Assembly: GCA_039654915.1 (NCBI GenBank)
Contig: JBDJPA010000011.1
Location: 992,001 to 1,056,000, forward strand
Origin: Aquilaria yunnanensis
Taxonomy: Eukaryota; Streptophyta; Magnoliopsida; Malvales; Thymelaeaceae
Direction of reading: 5' to 3'
Length of the DNA stretch: 64,000 bases
The position numbers and the translations under genes are program-made. Shown here one piece after another: positions 31,438 through 41,592 of this stretch (the first letter of the stretch is position 1; the number at the start of each line of letters is the position of its first letter). The notes beneath the pieces were generated by a model. It had not been told where the DNA came from. It saw nothing but the letters and a program-made list of their open reading frames with translations, and did no database searches.

Positions 31438-33325
31438 TGATAAGGTGGAGCCAACACCAGCGGAGAATGTTGATGGAGGAGATGATTCTTAATCGACCCC
31501 AACAAGCCATCAACCCGAAGTTCAAACACAAGGTAAGACGTCAAGGCTCACCGCATGGATTTAGGAACATTTTGACTAAGTTTTCGAGAAGGATGGTAAT
31601 AGTAATGATGTGAGGTTCGCAAATTGCAAACATTACAAGACAAAGCTTGTGCATAAGAAGAACTTTGGCACAGGAGCACTCAAACGGCCCATGGAACAAA
31701 ATCATCCGTATTTTTTTCCGGAGGTAGCTGCTAGTACTGGCGATCAAACACAACTTGGAAGTACTGCTGGCGGATCAGATATTTTTAGATTTAATCAACA
31801 AAATTATAGACAAGGCATGGTAGAATGGATGATGGTGACTCAGAAACCATTTATCCAAGTGGAAGATAGGCACATGCAAAAAAGGATTAAATCACAATTA
31901 AACCCTGCTTAAAAAAAATCTAGGAGTACTACTAGGGGGGAGGTATTTAAAATTTATGAAGCCGGTAAGTCAAACCTACAAGCATACTTCTCTCCTCTTA
32001 ATCATTTTGTCTTATTTAATAGTGACATGTGGACTTCACCACTAGAATAAGATTATTATTACATCACTGCACATTGGATTGATGATAGTTAGGTCATTCA
32101 AAAATATATCATTGCATTTAAATGGATGGAGGTCGATCATACTGGTTGGAACATATTCCAAGTTATTTTAGAAAGTTTTAAAGAGTTTTTTATTCATGAC
32201 AAGGTTTTGAGCATAACATTTGATAATGCATCCAACAATGATGTCGCGGTTGAGACATTAAAAGAATCATTAGAACCTATTTGGGATGCCACATTTTTTC
32301 ACGTTAGATGTGTATGTCATATTTTAAACTTAGCTGTCCAAAAAGGCCTTCAAGTTTTGAGTATTGAAATTACTCTCATCCGGTGGACAATCCATTATTT
32401 AAAGTCAAGGAACAAAGTTTTAAAAGAGTTTAAGGCATATTGTCTTGAAAATGACATCAAATTTAGCTAGAAACATTGTAAACTTGATTGCCTTACCCGA
32501 TGGAACTCGACTTATGAGATGTTGATGGATGCGATGCCATTTGCTGCATACATGACATGTTTTATAAATGTCAAAGAAAAGAAAATGATTTTGAAATAAG
32601 AAATGTGGGATAAACTGTCAAAAGTCACTGTTGTACTATGATATTTTTATGAGGTCACTGTTTTTTGCTCTGGTATATATTATCCTACATCTCACAAGGT
32701 TTTAATGCATTTGGTTAATATTACATAACCAATACAAGAATGACGATTTCTTAAAAGACATGGTTAAGGCCATGAAGGACAAATGGATTTTATATTTTAG
32801 TGATATACCCCTAATCTATTTATTTGCATTTGCTCTAGACCCGATTGTTAGTATCATCGGTACAAATCAGCTACTTGAGGGTTATTATAGTTTCTTAAAA
32901 ATGTCGCACATTTCCGTTCATTTTATAACTGCCACTGTTGAGGAGCACTTGTGGGAGTTATTTACGATTTATGCCGACCAGCATAAGGATAAGGTAGGGA
33001 ATACTACTTCCTCTACTGTCGAGTGTTCATCATTGTCGGTGTCATTGGCATTCAATCTGGCGGAACAACTCCTCAAACAGCCCCGGGCTGCAACAAGAAG
33101 CAACAAATTTCCAATACTCTATCATTGCCAAAGAAGTTATAGTTGTTCCCGTCTCAACCGTTGCATTTGAGTTGGCTTTCAGTGCTGGAAAACGTGTAAT
33201 TTCAAAAAAACGAGCAAGGTTATCACCGGATGTCGTTGAGGTTTGTATATGTAAGCGTGATTAGGGTATTGCAGCATTAAGATTACAAAACCAGAAGAGT
33301 TTCGACGATAAAAAACCCCAATGAG
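31438..33325 (+). pseudogene. hAT copy 2 transposase, main part
   Basis: Continues the transposase after the LTR element. A degraded BED finger (ANCKHYKTKLVHKKNF, LKRPMEQNH; second Cys and first His lost) is at about 31,605-31,710. Then QKRIKSQLNPA, NSDMWTSPLE, MEVDHTGWNIFQ, ITFDNASNNDV and RCVCHILNLAVQKGL mark the RNase H-fold core; DCLTRWNSTYEMLMDAM follows an internal stop. DPIVSIIGTNQLLEGYY is in the 32,760-33,170 frame. The hAT dimerisation signature FSAGKRVIS with RLSPDVVEVCICKRD lies near 33,175-33,265. Many stops remain, so it is inactive, but it preserves some blocks better than copy 1. Confidence 0.82.
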
Positions 33326-34899
33326 GTAGATACTTAAATCTACGGCTTGCTTATTATTTTCCTATTTTGTATTTGATCTAATTTTGCTGTTTAGCAACAG
33401 ATGCTAGGTTTTATTTTAAGTTTTCTTTTATGGAACATTTTTTCATTGACTCTTGTAAGGCCCGTTCCACGTTATGTAAATGCCACTTGGCTTTAAAATT
33501 AATAAAATTTCACATGGGTGGTGGTACTTCACTCTTAAAATATGTAGTTTCCAAAAAATTTGTGTGAAAATCAATTTTTAAAAATATAAAAAAAATTAAA
33601 AAAATAAAATTGAGGGCCTAGGCATAAATCGGCCCAAAGCTGGTATGCCTTTAGGCGGGTTGTGCCCGGGCCTTTAAGATCTAGGCCAGCCAGGCCGGGT
33701 GGCCCACCAAACATCTCTACCCGATAGATATAGGCAAGTTCGTTTCTAATCAATCAATTTATTTAATGAGGCAGGTGGGAATGCCTGGTGTAAGGGAGTT
33801 ATGTGAATTTTGAAACAAAATGGGGTGGGAGGTTGAAAAAATTACAAGGCTGTGCCATCTTGTCCTTTTATCCATTTTGTCTAGATATTTGCATATTCTT
33901 TGTCACTTTTGTCATACCCGGAAAGGACTAAATGACTAAGTCCCGGGTTAAGTGAAGTAAAGACAGAAAAAGTTTCCAAATTTGGAAACTTGGCAAAAAA
34001 ATTTTGGAGACTTGGAATTTATTAAGGAATGGGCATTAATGAGTGTTGGACACTCCAAGGATTATGCTTGGCTTAGGCCAAGAGTTGTGATGATGATATT
34101 GGTGGAAATTGAAATTGAGGGACTCAATTGCACAAAGAAAAGTTGGGTGGGAGGACTCAATTGCAAAGTTGGAGAAAGATGGAGGACCAAGTAAGTAATT
34201 TGGCCTACTACACATTCCACTCATCATTTATTTTATTCCTCCACTATTCTTGTCTCCCACTTCCCATTAAACTATTATTGTTTGGCCACCCATGTCTCCC
34301 ACTCACATATTAATTATTATTTGCCCATCACATGCTTGTCTCCCACTTATGCTCCACTATCATTGTTTATTTGCTCCACTCATATTTGTTTATTACCCAT
34401 TAAATTAATTCCTCCACTACAAACTCCATTATCCTTTGTCTATTATTGTTTAATGGCTCCAAGATACCCCATTAAACTATTCCCCCCACTCACATTTGTC
34501 TATTGCTTATTTTAATTGCCATTTGACCATTCTCCCACAACTTTGAAATTTGAATGGCCGGCCATTGCTTCCAAATATGCATTTCACATGCATTTGGCTT
34601 GCATTTCTTCTAATTGGAAGCACTAAATTCGGCCATGCTCTTGTTTTACCATTCAAACACTTAATTCTCTCTCTCTCTAGCACCAAGTGCTCTCATTTGC
34701 TCTCCCTTCTCTCTAAAACCAGCCATGGTGTTCTTCCAAGTTCATCATCTTCTTCCTCCCTCAACAAATTCGGCCATGACCAAAATCCAAGCTTTTCCCA
34801 CATGCAAACACATTTCCATGAAGCTTTCAACCTCCTAAACACATCTAGACCAAAATCGAAGAGAGATGTCAAGAAAAACCCATGGAAAAATGCTTGTGA

Positions 34900-35880
34900 A
34901 CATTCGGCCATGATGAGAAAATAGTGTTCTTGAGCTCATCTCAAGAGCTCATGAGCATGCTTGGCATTTCTAAGCCACGAGAAGCAAGGAAGTGAAGAAG
35001 AACATCAAGAAACAAGCTCTTGAAGATTCGGCCATGGAGGAACTTATTGTTCTTGAGCTTCACACATGAGCTCATGAACATGCATGGCATTTCTAAGCCA
35101 TGAGGAGCAAGAAAAACAAGGAAAACGTCAAGGAAGAACAAGCTCAAGATTCGGCCATAAACAAGGTTGTAAGTGAATCATGTTTTCATTGTTAATTTCT
35201 TGTGTTTTGAGCTAGATATTACTTTTTAATGCTTTGTATTTGCTGGATTTTTGCAAGGAAAAGCTCTTGAAGATTCGGCCATGGAGGAATTGTAGTGCTC
35301 TTGAACTCAACTTGAGAGTTCAAGGCATGCATGGCACTTTTAAGCCATCAAAAGCAAGGAAATGGAGGAGAACTCCAAGAAAAGCAAGGATGAAGTTTCG
35401 GCCATGAATGTCCATGGTATTTCGAGGCTTGAAACCAAGTGTTCTTGGTGCCTTGAGGCTTGTATAGCCTTTCCAAGCAAAGAAACAAACAAAAGATGCA
35501 AAGAAAAGCAAGGAGTATATTCGGCCAAATGGGTATTTTTGGCATGCAAGCTTGAAACCAAGTGTTCTTGGTAGTGAAGATGTTCTTGTGAGTGTGCATG
35601 TTAATGGCCAAAAGTTGGATGCAAAAAGAGAAGTTTTATGAGCAAAAATCAAGCTTGAAAGATTCGGCCATATGTTGATTTTAATATCTTGGCATGTTAG
35701 CCATGTGTAGAAGTTTTATGAGCAAAAAAATCAAGCTTGAAAGATTCGGCCATATGTTGATTTTAATATCTTGGCATGTTAGCCATGTGGAGCCAAGTGT
35801 TCTTGGCATATTTTGAGTCCTAGATGACTTGTACAAGCAAAAATCACAAAGAAGAAATGAAGCATGCATTCGGCCATGGT
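34900..35880. repeat. ATTCGGCCAT-punctuated repeat array in the large LTR
   Basis: The decamer ATTCGGCCAT or close variants recurs about ten times at 60-150 bp spacing, each time with AGCAAGGAA / AAGCTCTTGA / GGCATTTCTAAGCCA(T/C)GA neighbours. A nearly exact 79-bp tandem copy starts at 35,629 and 35,708 (AGAAGTTTTATGAGCAAAA). Minus-strand frames here are translations of the repeat. Confidence 0.75.
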
Positions 35881-36059
35881 GCCAATTTTTGGCGGATGTG
35901 TGTTAACCAAGTAATTTGGTGGCAAAAGTGTTCACAAGGAAAATTTGGGACTAAAGTGGCAAAGAAGAATTCAAGGACAATTCTGTCAACAATTGTTCTT
36001 GAGGTACTTGAGTGGAAAACCCAGAGTTTTGAGTAATATTGGCCAAATGGACCATAATG

Positions 36060-36500
36060 GCATTATTGGCAAGTGGGCTACTTTGACTCAACACTTGGGC
36101 TAAATCCTGAAAAGGTTAATATAGGCCCAAGTCCTGAAGATGTATATTGGGCCTAAAGGCTGAATTGGGCTAAATCCTGAAAAGGTTAATATAGGCCCAA
36201 GTCCAGAAGAGGAATTAAAAGGCCAAGTGGGCCTGAGAAGATAAAAGGCCAAGTGGGCCTGAGGAATTAAAAGGCCAAGTGGGCCTGAGTTAATAAAAGG
36301 CCAGTTGGGCCTGAGTTCCAGAACAGGCCAAGTGGGCCTGGGTTCCAGAGAAGGCCAAGTGGGCCTGAGTTCCTGGAAAGCCCAAGTTGGGCCAAAATTC
36401 CAGAAAAGGCCAATTAGGCCTAAACTTCCAGAAAAGGCTAATTGGGCCTAAACTTCAGAAAAGGCTAAGTTGGGCCTCAATTCACAGCAAGGCGAAAATG
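36060..36500. repeat. GGCCAAGTGGGCCTGAG tandem array in the large LTR
   Basis: A run of about a dozen 25-30 bp units built on AAAGGCCAAGTGGGCCTGAG, diverging rightward to AAAAGGCTAATTGGGCCTAA. It is preceded by a duplicated block GGGCTAAATCCTGAAAAGG (36,107 and 36,169). Confidence 0.8.
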
Positions 36501-36881
36501 GGCTACAATTCACTACGAGGGCTACATAGGCAAACTTGGGCTAAATTGGCAGCAGTGGCTACATTGGCCATCTTGGCTATAATGCCAACATTGGCTACAA
36601 TTGGAATTGGACTTTAACCAAGAAGGGTCCATTAAGGCGAGGGCAAAGTTACAACAACAAACAAAGCAAAGCAAGGCAAAGACAATGAGCAAAAAGGTTA
36701 TACAAATGGTGGTAAGAATCCCAATACTCACTCTCCATGGTATATTTTCCATGTCTTTTCAGTGTGAGTATTAGTGCCCCTATGTGATGGTCAAAGCACC
36801 AAGTGACCATAGGTGTGCATGTCAGGGCTACGTGGTTGTCACTTTTGTGAGGTATCATGTACTTTCTTAGTTTAATAATTG

Positions 36882-36985
36882 GGCACATAAGTGCGTATTG
36901 GACGAGGATCGTTGCTTCGGCAACTATGGATAATTGGGCACATAAGTGCGTACTGGGCGAGGTGGTGTTGCTTCGGCAACGATGG
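36882..36985. repeat. Short duplicated block in the large LTR
   Basis: TAATTGGGCACATAAGTGCGTA followed by TTGCTTCGGCAAC is present twice, about 53 bp apart. Confidence 0.75.
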
Positions 36986-38975
36986 TATACTCATGAGTAG
37001 AATAGCAAGCATTTGGGTCTTGGTATCGAGTTTGGCCAACTCGGTCCCAAGATAATGAGCTCAGATAAGATAAAAAAAGAAAAATGGTCGACCGGAAATG
37101 GTTATGCAAATGCGAATGCTTGTGATGCCCACAGGTTACGAGGAACAGTGGTGTGTGCGTTGAGTTGTGTGCTTCTCTGAAATTGTTTGTGCATGCTGAC
37201 CCTGATTATTATTATTATTATTGCTATCATGCCATACTGTGTGTTTTCTTGTTTTAGTGTTTTCCTTTGCAGGAATATGGAAAATGCCATTACGTTCTTG
37301 GCACACTTTGGCTTTAAAAGCCGGATATGACTATGAAAGTCATGAGATACCTACCTCACGCCGGGATTCTTATTGAGTTTTATAACTCACCCGCCCTGCT
37401 AAACATTTTTCAGGAAATGGATGGCTTGATAGATCAAGCGAGGAGTACCAGAGTACTCGTTACGATACACTAAAAGGTTGGGTATGTGTATAGTGTTGCT
37501 CAGTAAAATCATATGCTCAAAGTGACTTGTGTGGTATAGATTGCTTGTGGAACAAGCTAATGTTGTGGACTTACCTGTGCAGGATATGGAGTCTAGAAGT
37601 TGTGGGAACAAGGTCTATAAGGTGGATTGTGTTCCATGTCTATTTGAGTTACAGATTAAGTAGACATGAAAACTTGGTCTGTAAAACTTGAACCCAGATA
37701 AACTTAGACATAAAGCATTCCTTGGTATGTTTTCCAAGTAGGTGATGCTTGTTTGCTGTGCTATGGATAGGCATAGTTCTGGTTGACTTATGATGATGAA
37801 CTTTGCCTTGGATGGATGACTATGATGAATAATGCCATGATGGATATTCATGTTATGTGTACTAGACTTGGCTGATGCTCATGGATATACAAATGTGTTT
37901 TCAAACTTGAAAATGAGATGGGCTTCTTTGTTGCCATGCATTGGACTAGTACACTTGATGGCACACATTCTATGCACTTACTGGACTAAGTGATTGCTTT
38001 GCTTGAATTGCAAGATTGATTGGCTGAATATGTGTACCTAAGGAAGGATCTCCAGTGAACCTAGATTTGTATGGAGTTGGTTGCTGATTTGATAAGATGG
38101 CATCTAAGAGCATTATGTGCATGAAAATCTGTTAAGTTGAGAAAGCTCATAATTGGAACTCTAAAATTCCACATAGGTGCTAGCTTGACCTTAAAGAGCA
38201 CCCTGAAACATATTGAAGGTAAATAATCAATCAAGCTAGAACCAGATTAGATCCTGGACTCTCACGCCGTAGGTGCTCGTAGTATTAAATAAAGCCCCTC
38301 AAATGTGAATAACTTCTGCTGCAAGCTTTGATAATTGGGCCCAGATGGGCCAGGGGCAGTACGGGGCGTGACAACTTTCACTTCTGCCTGCTCCTCTACT
38401 GGTTTCATGACTATGGCTGCCTCCATTGACGGTTAGCTTCGAATTGCTGCGCAGCCTCTATTTAATCCACCAATTGCTCCCGATCCGATAAGCATTAGCT
38501 TCCCTCATTGTCAGTCAAGCTTCACTGGGTTGATCGATCTCGCCAGCCACTATCATCTTCATGCCCAATTTCTGAGGTATGGGCTTTCGGATTCAGATTT
38601 CCCGCTTCCTCTTCTGTCATTTTCAATCATTTTTCTGTACCCGGTGTTCATCATCATTTGATTTGTCCATAATATCTTTTTTTTTCTTGCATTTTGCCTA
38701 GTTCTGTTCCACATATTTTGGTGTTTACTTGTTGCATCAGAGTATTTTTTTTAAATGTTTTGTTAGAATCAGACTTTAGTATGTGGACGTGAATGAAAGT
38801 GACAAAGGGGAGACAAATATCTGGACAAAGTAGATAAAAGGACAAGGTAACATAGCCTTGTAATTTTTTCAACATCCCACCCCATTTTGTTTCAAAACCC
38901 ACATGACCCCCTTATCCCCGCCTTCTCACCTGCTTCATTAAACTGATTAAATAGAAATGAACTCGCCAGACAGAA

Positions 38976-40204
38976 TTGTCATTTTTGCATGGCCTAAATG
39001 CGCTCAATTAGTATAGATGACAATTGGGTAGAACGAGTTATGTTTGGAATTAGGTCATTCAGATTCATGTTTAATTGGATTAGCATAAATCCAGGCCCAG
39101 GTCAGGTTTAGGTTGGATTATCTTGAGTTTGGATTGATTTCGGGTTGAGTAGATCTCAGGTTCAGGTTGGATTGGTTCGGGTTTATTTGGGCTCGAGTTC
39201 AAACAGGCTAGGTCAATTTCAGTCTTGGGTCATTTCAAGTCGAGTTATTCATGTTTTAAGTCATATTCGGGTTGTGTTAACAGTCGAGTTTACTCAAGTT
39301 ACTGGTGCATAGACTGGAATCATTGGATTGATTTTTTTTTTGTACGGTTTTTGTTAAGATTTAAATTAAAGATTTTCAGATTACTGGTGCTTACGCCTGT
39401 ACATTTTTTCACACCCCTCAGCCATGCTCTTTTTTGGTGTAATTGGAAATCACATATAACCAATTACTAATATCAAACATTACACCTCAAAAAAATTTAA
39501 ACTGTCATTTTAACAATTTTTATAAACTGATAAGTGTCCATCTATATTATAAATATCTCATACAGAGAATGCTCTAACCTATTAAAAGTTAAAAAAAAAG
39601 ATAGCTTGTACATTTACATTTTCATTTTCATTTATCTTAATGGTCTGAAAAAATTTTGACAACATCTCGCCTTAGTTTCCCATAATGCACTGTTTCTTTG
39701 AGATGGACATCTTAAATCCAATATACGAGGAACAAGGTTTAATATAATTGAAATTCATTCACAATCAAGATAAATCACATTCAATAAAGTAAGAACTAGC
39801 TTCTTTCATTTATGAACTATTAAACTTGGATAATTAATTATTTCCAAACAGAAATCTATTATATATATAAAATAACTGCATATCTATGCAGTTATCATAT
39901 ATACAAATTACTTTTTACTAGATCAAAAATTATTGACAAGTATTCTATGGTTTACCTATATGCATACATATATAGATATTATTTTGTTCCATAATAATAA
40001 GATATTTATCATTTACTACAAAATAATGAACTCAAATAGAACTTGCCTTTATACTAAGTTAATATACATTCTATGGGAAATTGTAGCAGAACAACAAAAA
40101 CTGATAATTGTGGAAGACGATGATGTAGCATAGAGTGAGAGCAAGCTGATGAAGAAAAAAAAAATGAGAGAATGAGGACGAAGGAGATGAAGGATGTGAT
40201 TTTT
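38976..40204. other. Intergenic DNA with hAT-like remnant
   Basis: From about 39,050 to 39,425 the sequence is rich in GGTTnGGTT and CGGGTT motifs. In reverse complement this resembles the CCCGAACC-rich ends of the hAT-like element at 56,690-58,229, and it ends CACCCCTCA. This may be a truncated relative. The rest is AT-rich with nothing recognised. Confidence 0.4.
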
Positions 40205-40209
40205 TTTTG

Positions 40210-41592
40210 GGAGAATTATAACATGCCCCCTAACATTTGTTGGACATTACACCTGACCCCCTCATATTTGAAAATTCTACAATTCAACCCCACTTGTTCT
40301 TCACCTATGTTTTTATAGCTGTTAGCTTCATGGGTCCACACATCAAAAGAACAAAGTAACCCTTAGTGTACCTCTTTTTTGCCTCTTAGAAAGAAAAAAA
40401 AAAGAATTAAAAAATATGATCAGGAATAGGATCACAACATCCATCCACCAAAAGAGAAAAAAATAGCATTTTTTCTTCCCTTTTAATTCAACATAAATGA
40501 ACAATTTTATTTCCATGTCTCATAGGAATTTTTTATTTTGGTCAAAAGAGAATTTTATTGCCATTAAGGCAGATTAACACCAGTATCCCAATACAAGCAT
40601 TTCTCAAATTGAGGTAAGTAACTAGCCATCCAATTAGATGCTCTCAACCTCATACAAGACCATTTAGCTATGTATCTACTACTAGCATTTGCTAATCTAG
40701 AAATAAGCATAAGTGAACAAGAGTGAAAAAAGATCCTAATCCTTTTAATGTCTTCGACAATGGGAGAAAGGTGCCATGGAGGTTTCTCTTGAAACATCTT
40801 CAATAGCTGAGCATTTGATGTCTCGGCAATGATATGATTAACTCCCAAATCCACAACTTTGCTTAATCCAGTTCTAAGCACTTCCAGTTTGACTACAATA
40901 TCATCTTTAGCATGTATATAGAAGCTCTCAGCATGTTTTAGCTCACTACAAGCTACTCTAATAATTGTGCCCAGACCTGCACAAAATCAAGATGCATTTT
41001 CCAACAGCTAAATGGCAGCAATGAGATCAATGACAATAAACACCCTAGAGTTTCCCCTTGTAACAATGTATATTCCAAAATGTATTATAAGTTAGTGCTA
41101 CTTGTGTTAAACACATGCTGAAGGTATAAAAAGTATAATTAAACCATGACATTAGCATACAAATTAAGCAACATGCCATAGAATAAAAAAACAATTCAAA
41201 GATGGAATAATTCTCAACATAAGCCCTATTAACAATTTTACCCAGAGTAAAGACATTCTAAAAATGCTGCAAGAATATTGCTAATTCAATAATGAAATCG
41301 GTGGTATAGGATAAATCGGTGAAGTTAATCATCCCACAACAAACATAAGCAATTCATCACAATAGCAAAAGATAAGTTCTAACCATAATTGCAGAGACAA
41401 ATGATATGGGTATCCCAAAACAAAAAAACCCCAATCTAGTAGACCTAATTTGATGACCAAACCCTAACCCTATGATGCTAACGAATGTGTGGACGGACGT
41501 GGCAAATGAGGGGGTAAAGTGCATAATATTCAAACAAAATGGGGCAAAATGTAATTTAGACCAAATATTATGAGGCAAATTATAACTCACTC
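40210..41592. mobile_element. Inverted-repeat element carrying an RNase H-like fragment
   Basis: The left arm (GGAGAATTATAACATGCCCCC..., GGACATTACA...CCCCCTCAT) is matched by the inverted right arm (GAGTGAGTTATAATTTGCCTC..., TAAATTACATTTTGCCCC) over about 90 bp. The interior holds a minus-strand RNase H-like fragment. The arm length fits a Mutator-like element. Poly-T flanks obscure any target duplication. Confidence 0.5.
40564..40990 (-). pseudogene. RNase H-like (RVT_3-type) fragment
   Basis: The frame from about 40,990 to 40,564 has the layout of the plant RNase H-like C-terminus of LINEs and their single-domain relatives. A helix resembles GLSKVVDLGVNHIIAETSNAQ (the usual E-x-D is E-T-S here, so a catalytic Asp is lost). 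Then IVEDIKRIRIFFHS, an ANASSRYIAKWS segment where ANxxAD-x-A is expected, and a hydrophobic tail. No reverse transcriptase precedes it. It may be a truncated LINE or a fragment captured by the surrounding inverted-repeat element. Moderately sure. Confidence 0.5.

Larger units (their letters stand above)
23369..33719 (+). mobile_element. hAT transposon copy 2, split by an LTR element
   Basis: Left terminus TAGAGGTATTCAA; the reverse complement of the right terminus is TAGAGATGTTTGGTGGG. Flanking octamers CCTCGTAG and CCCGATAG match at five of eight positions, so the target duplication is weak. Both subterminal zones are GC-rich (GGGCCCGG-type), as in copy 1 at 1,634. Without the insertion at 24,066-31,432 the element is about 3.0 kb. 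It contains TATAAATA at 23,705, a transposase start at 23,881, and the rest of the transposase from 31,438. Confidence 0.75.
33910..38373 (+). mobile_element. Large solo LTR (Tekay/Del-like Ty3-Gypsy), 4.46 kb
   Basis: Begins TGTCATACCCGGAAAGG and ends AGTACGGGGCGTGACA. It is flanked by an identical 5-bp ACTTT (33,905-33,909 and 38,374-38,378). The termini match the plant Tekay/Del chromovirus LTR style. There is no gag or pol and no second LTR, so it is a solo LTR, unusually long because of internal tandem repeats. A likely poly(A) signal AATAAA lies in the last 100 bp (TATTAAATAAAGCC, about 38,284-38,297). Confidence 0.82.
33733..38967. mobile_element. Long-inverted-repeat element split by a solo LTR
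   Basis: The left arm 33,733-33,909 (GGCAAGTTCGTTTCTAATC..., AAACAAAATGGGGTGGGA, AAAAAATTACAAGGCT) reappears inverted at about 38,785-38,967. The arms are about 180 bp and remain well matched. Without the solo LTR the whole element is about 770 bp with a ~400-bp interior (38,379-38,785) that has no recognisable gene. Long arms suggest a Mutator-like or foldback element. No matching target duplication was found, perhaps because the left edge abuts the hAT end. Confidence 0.7.

Noticed and set aside
33720..33727. CCCGATAG as a firm hAT target duplication partner of CCTCGTAG
   Set aside because: Only five of eight positions match; kept as weak support only.
35320..35652. Minus-strand ORFs in the large solo LTR
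   Set aside because: Translations of the ATTCGGCCAT repeat field; several frames are open at once, as expected for repeats.
36240..36480. Regularly spaced short repeats considered as a CRISPR array
   Set aside because: Units are contiguous and degenerate with no unique spacers, and the context is a plant LTR.
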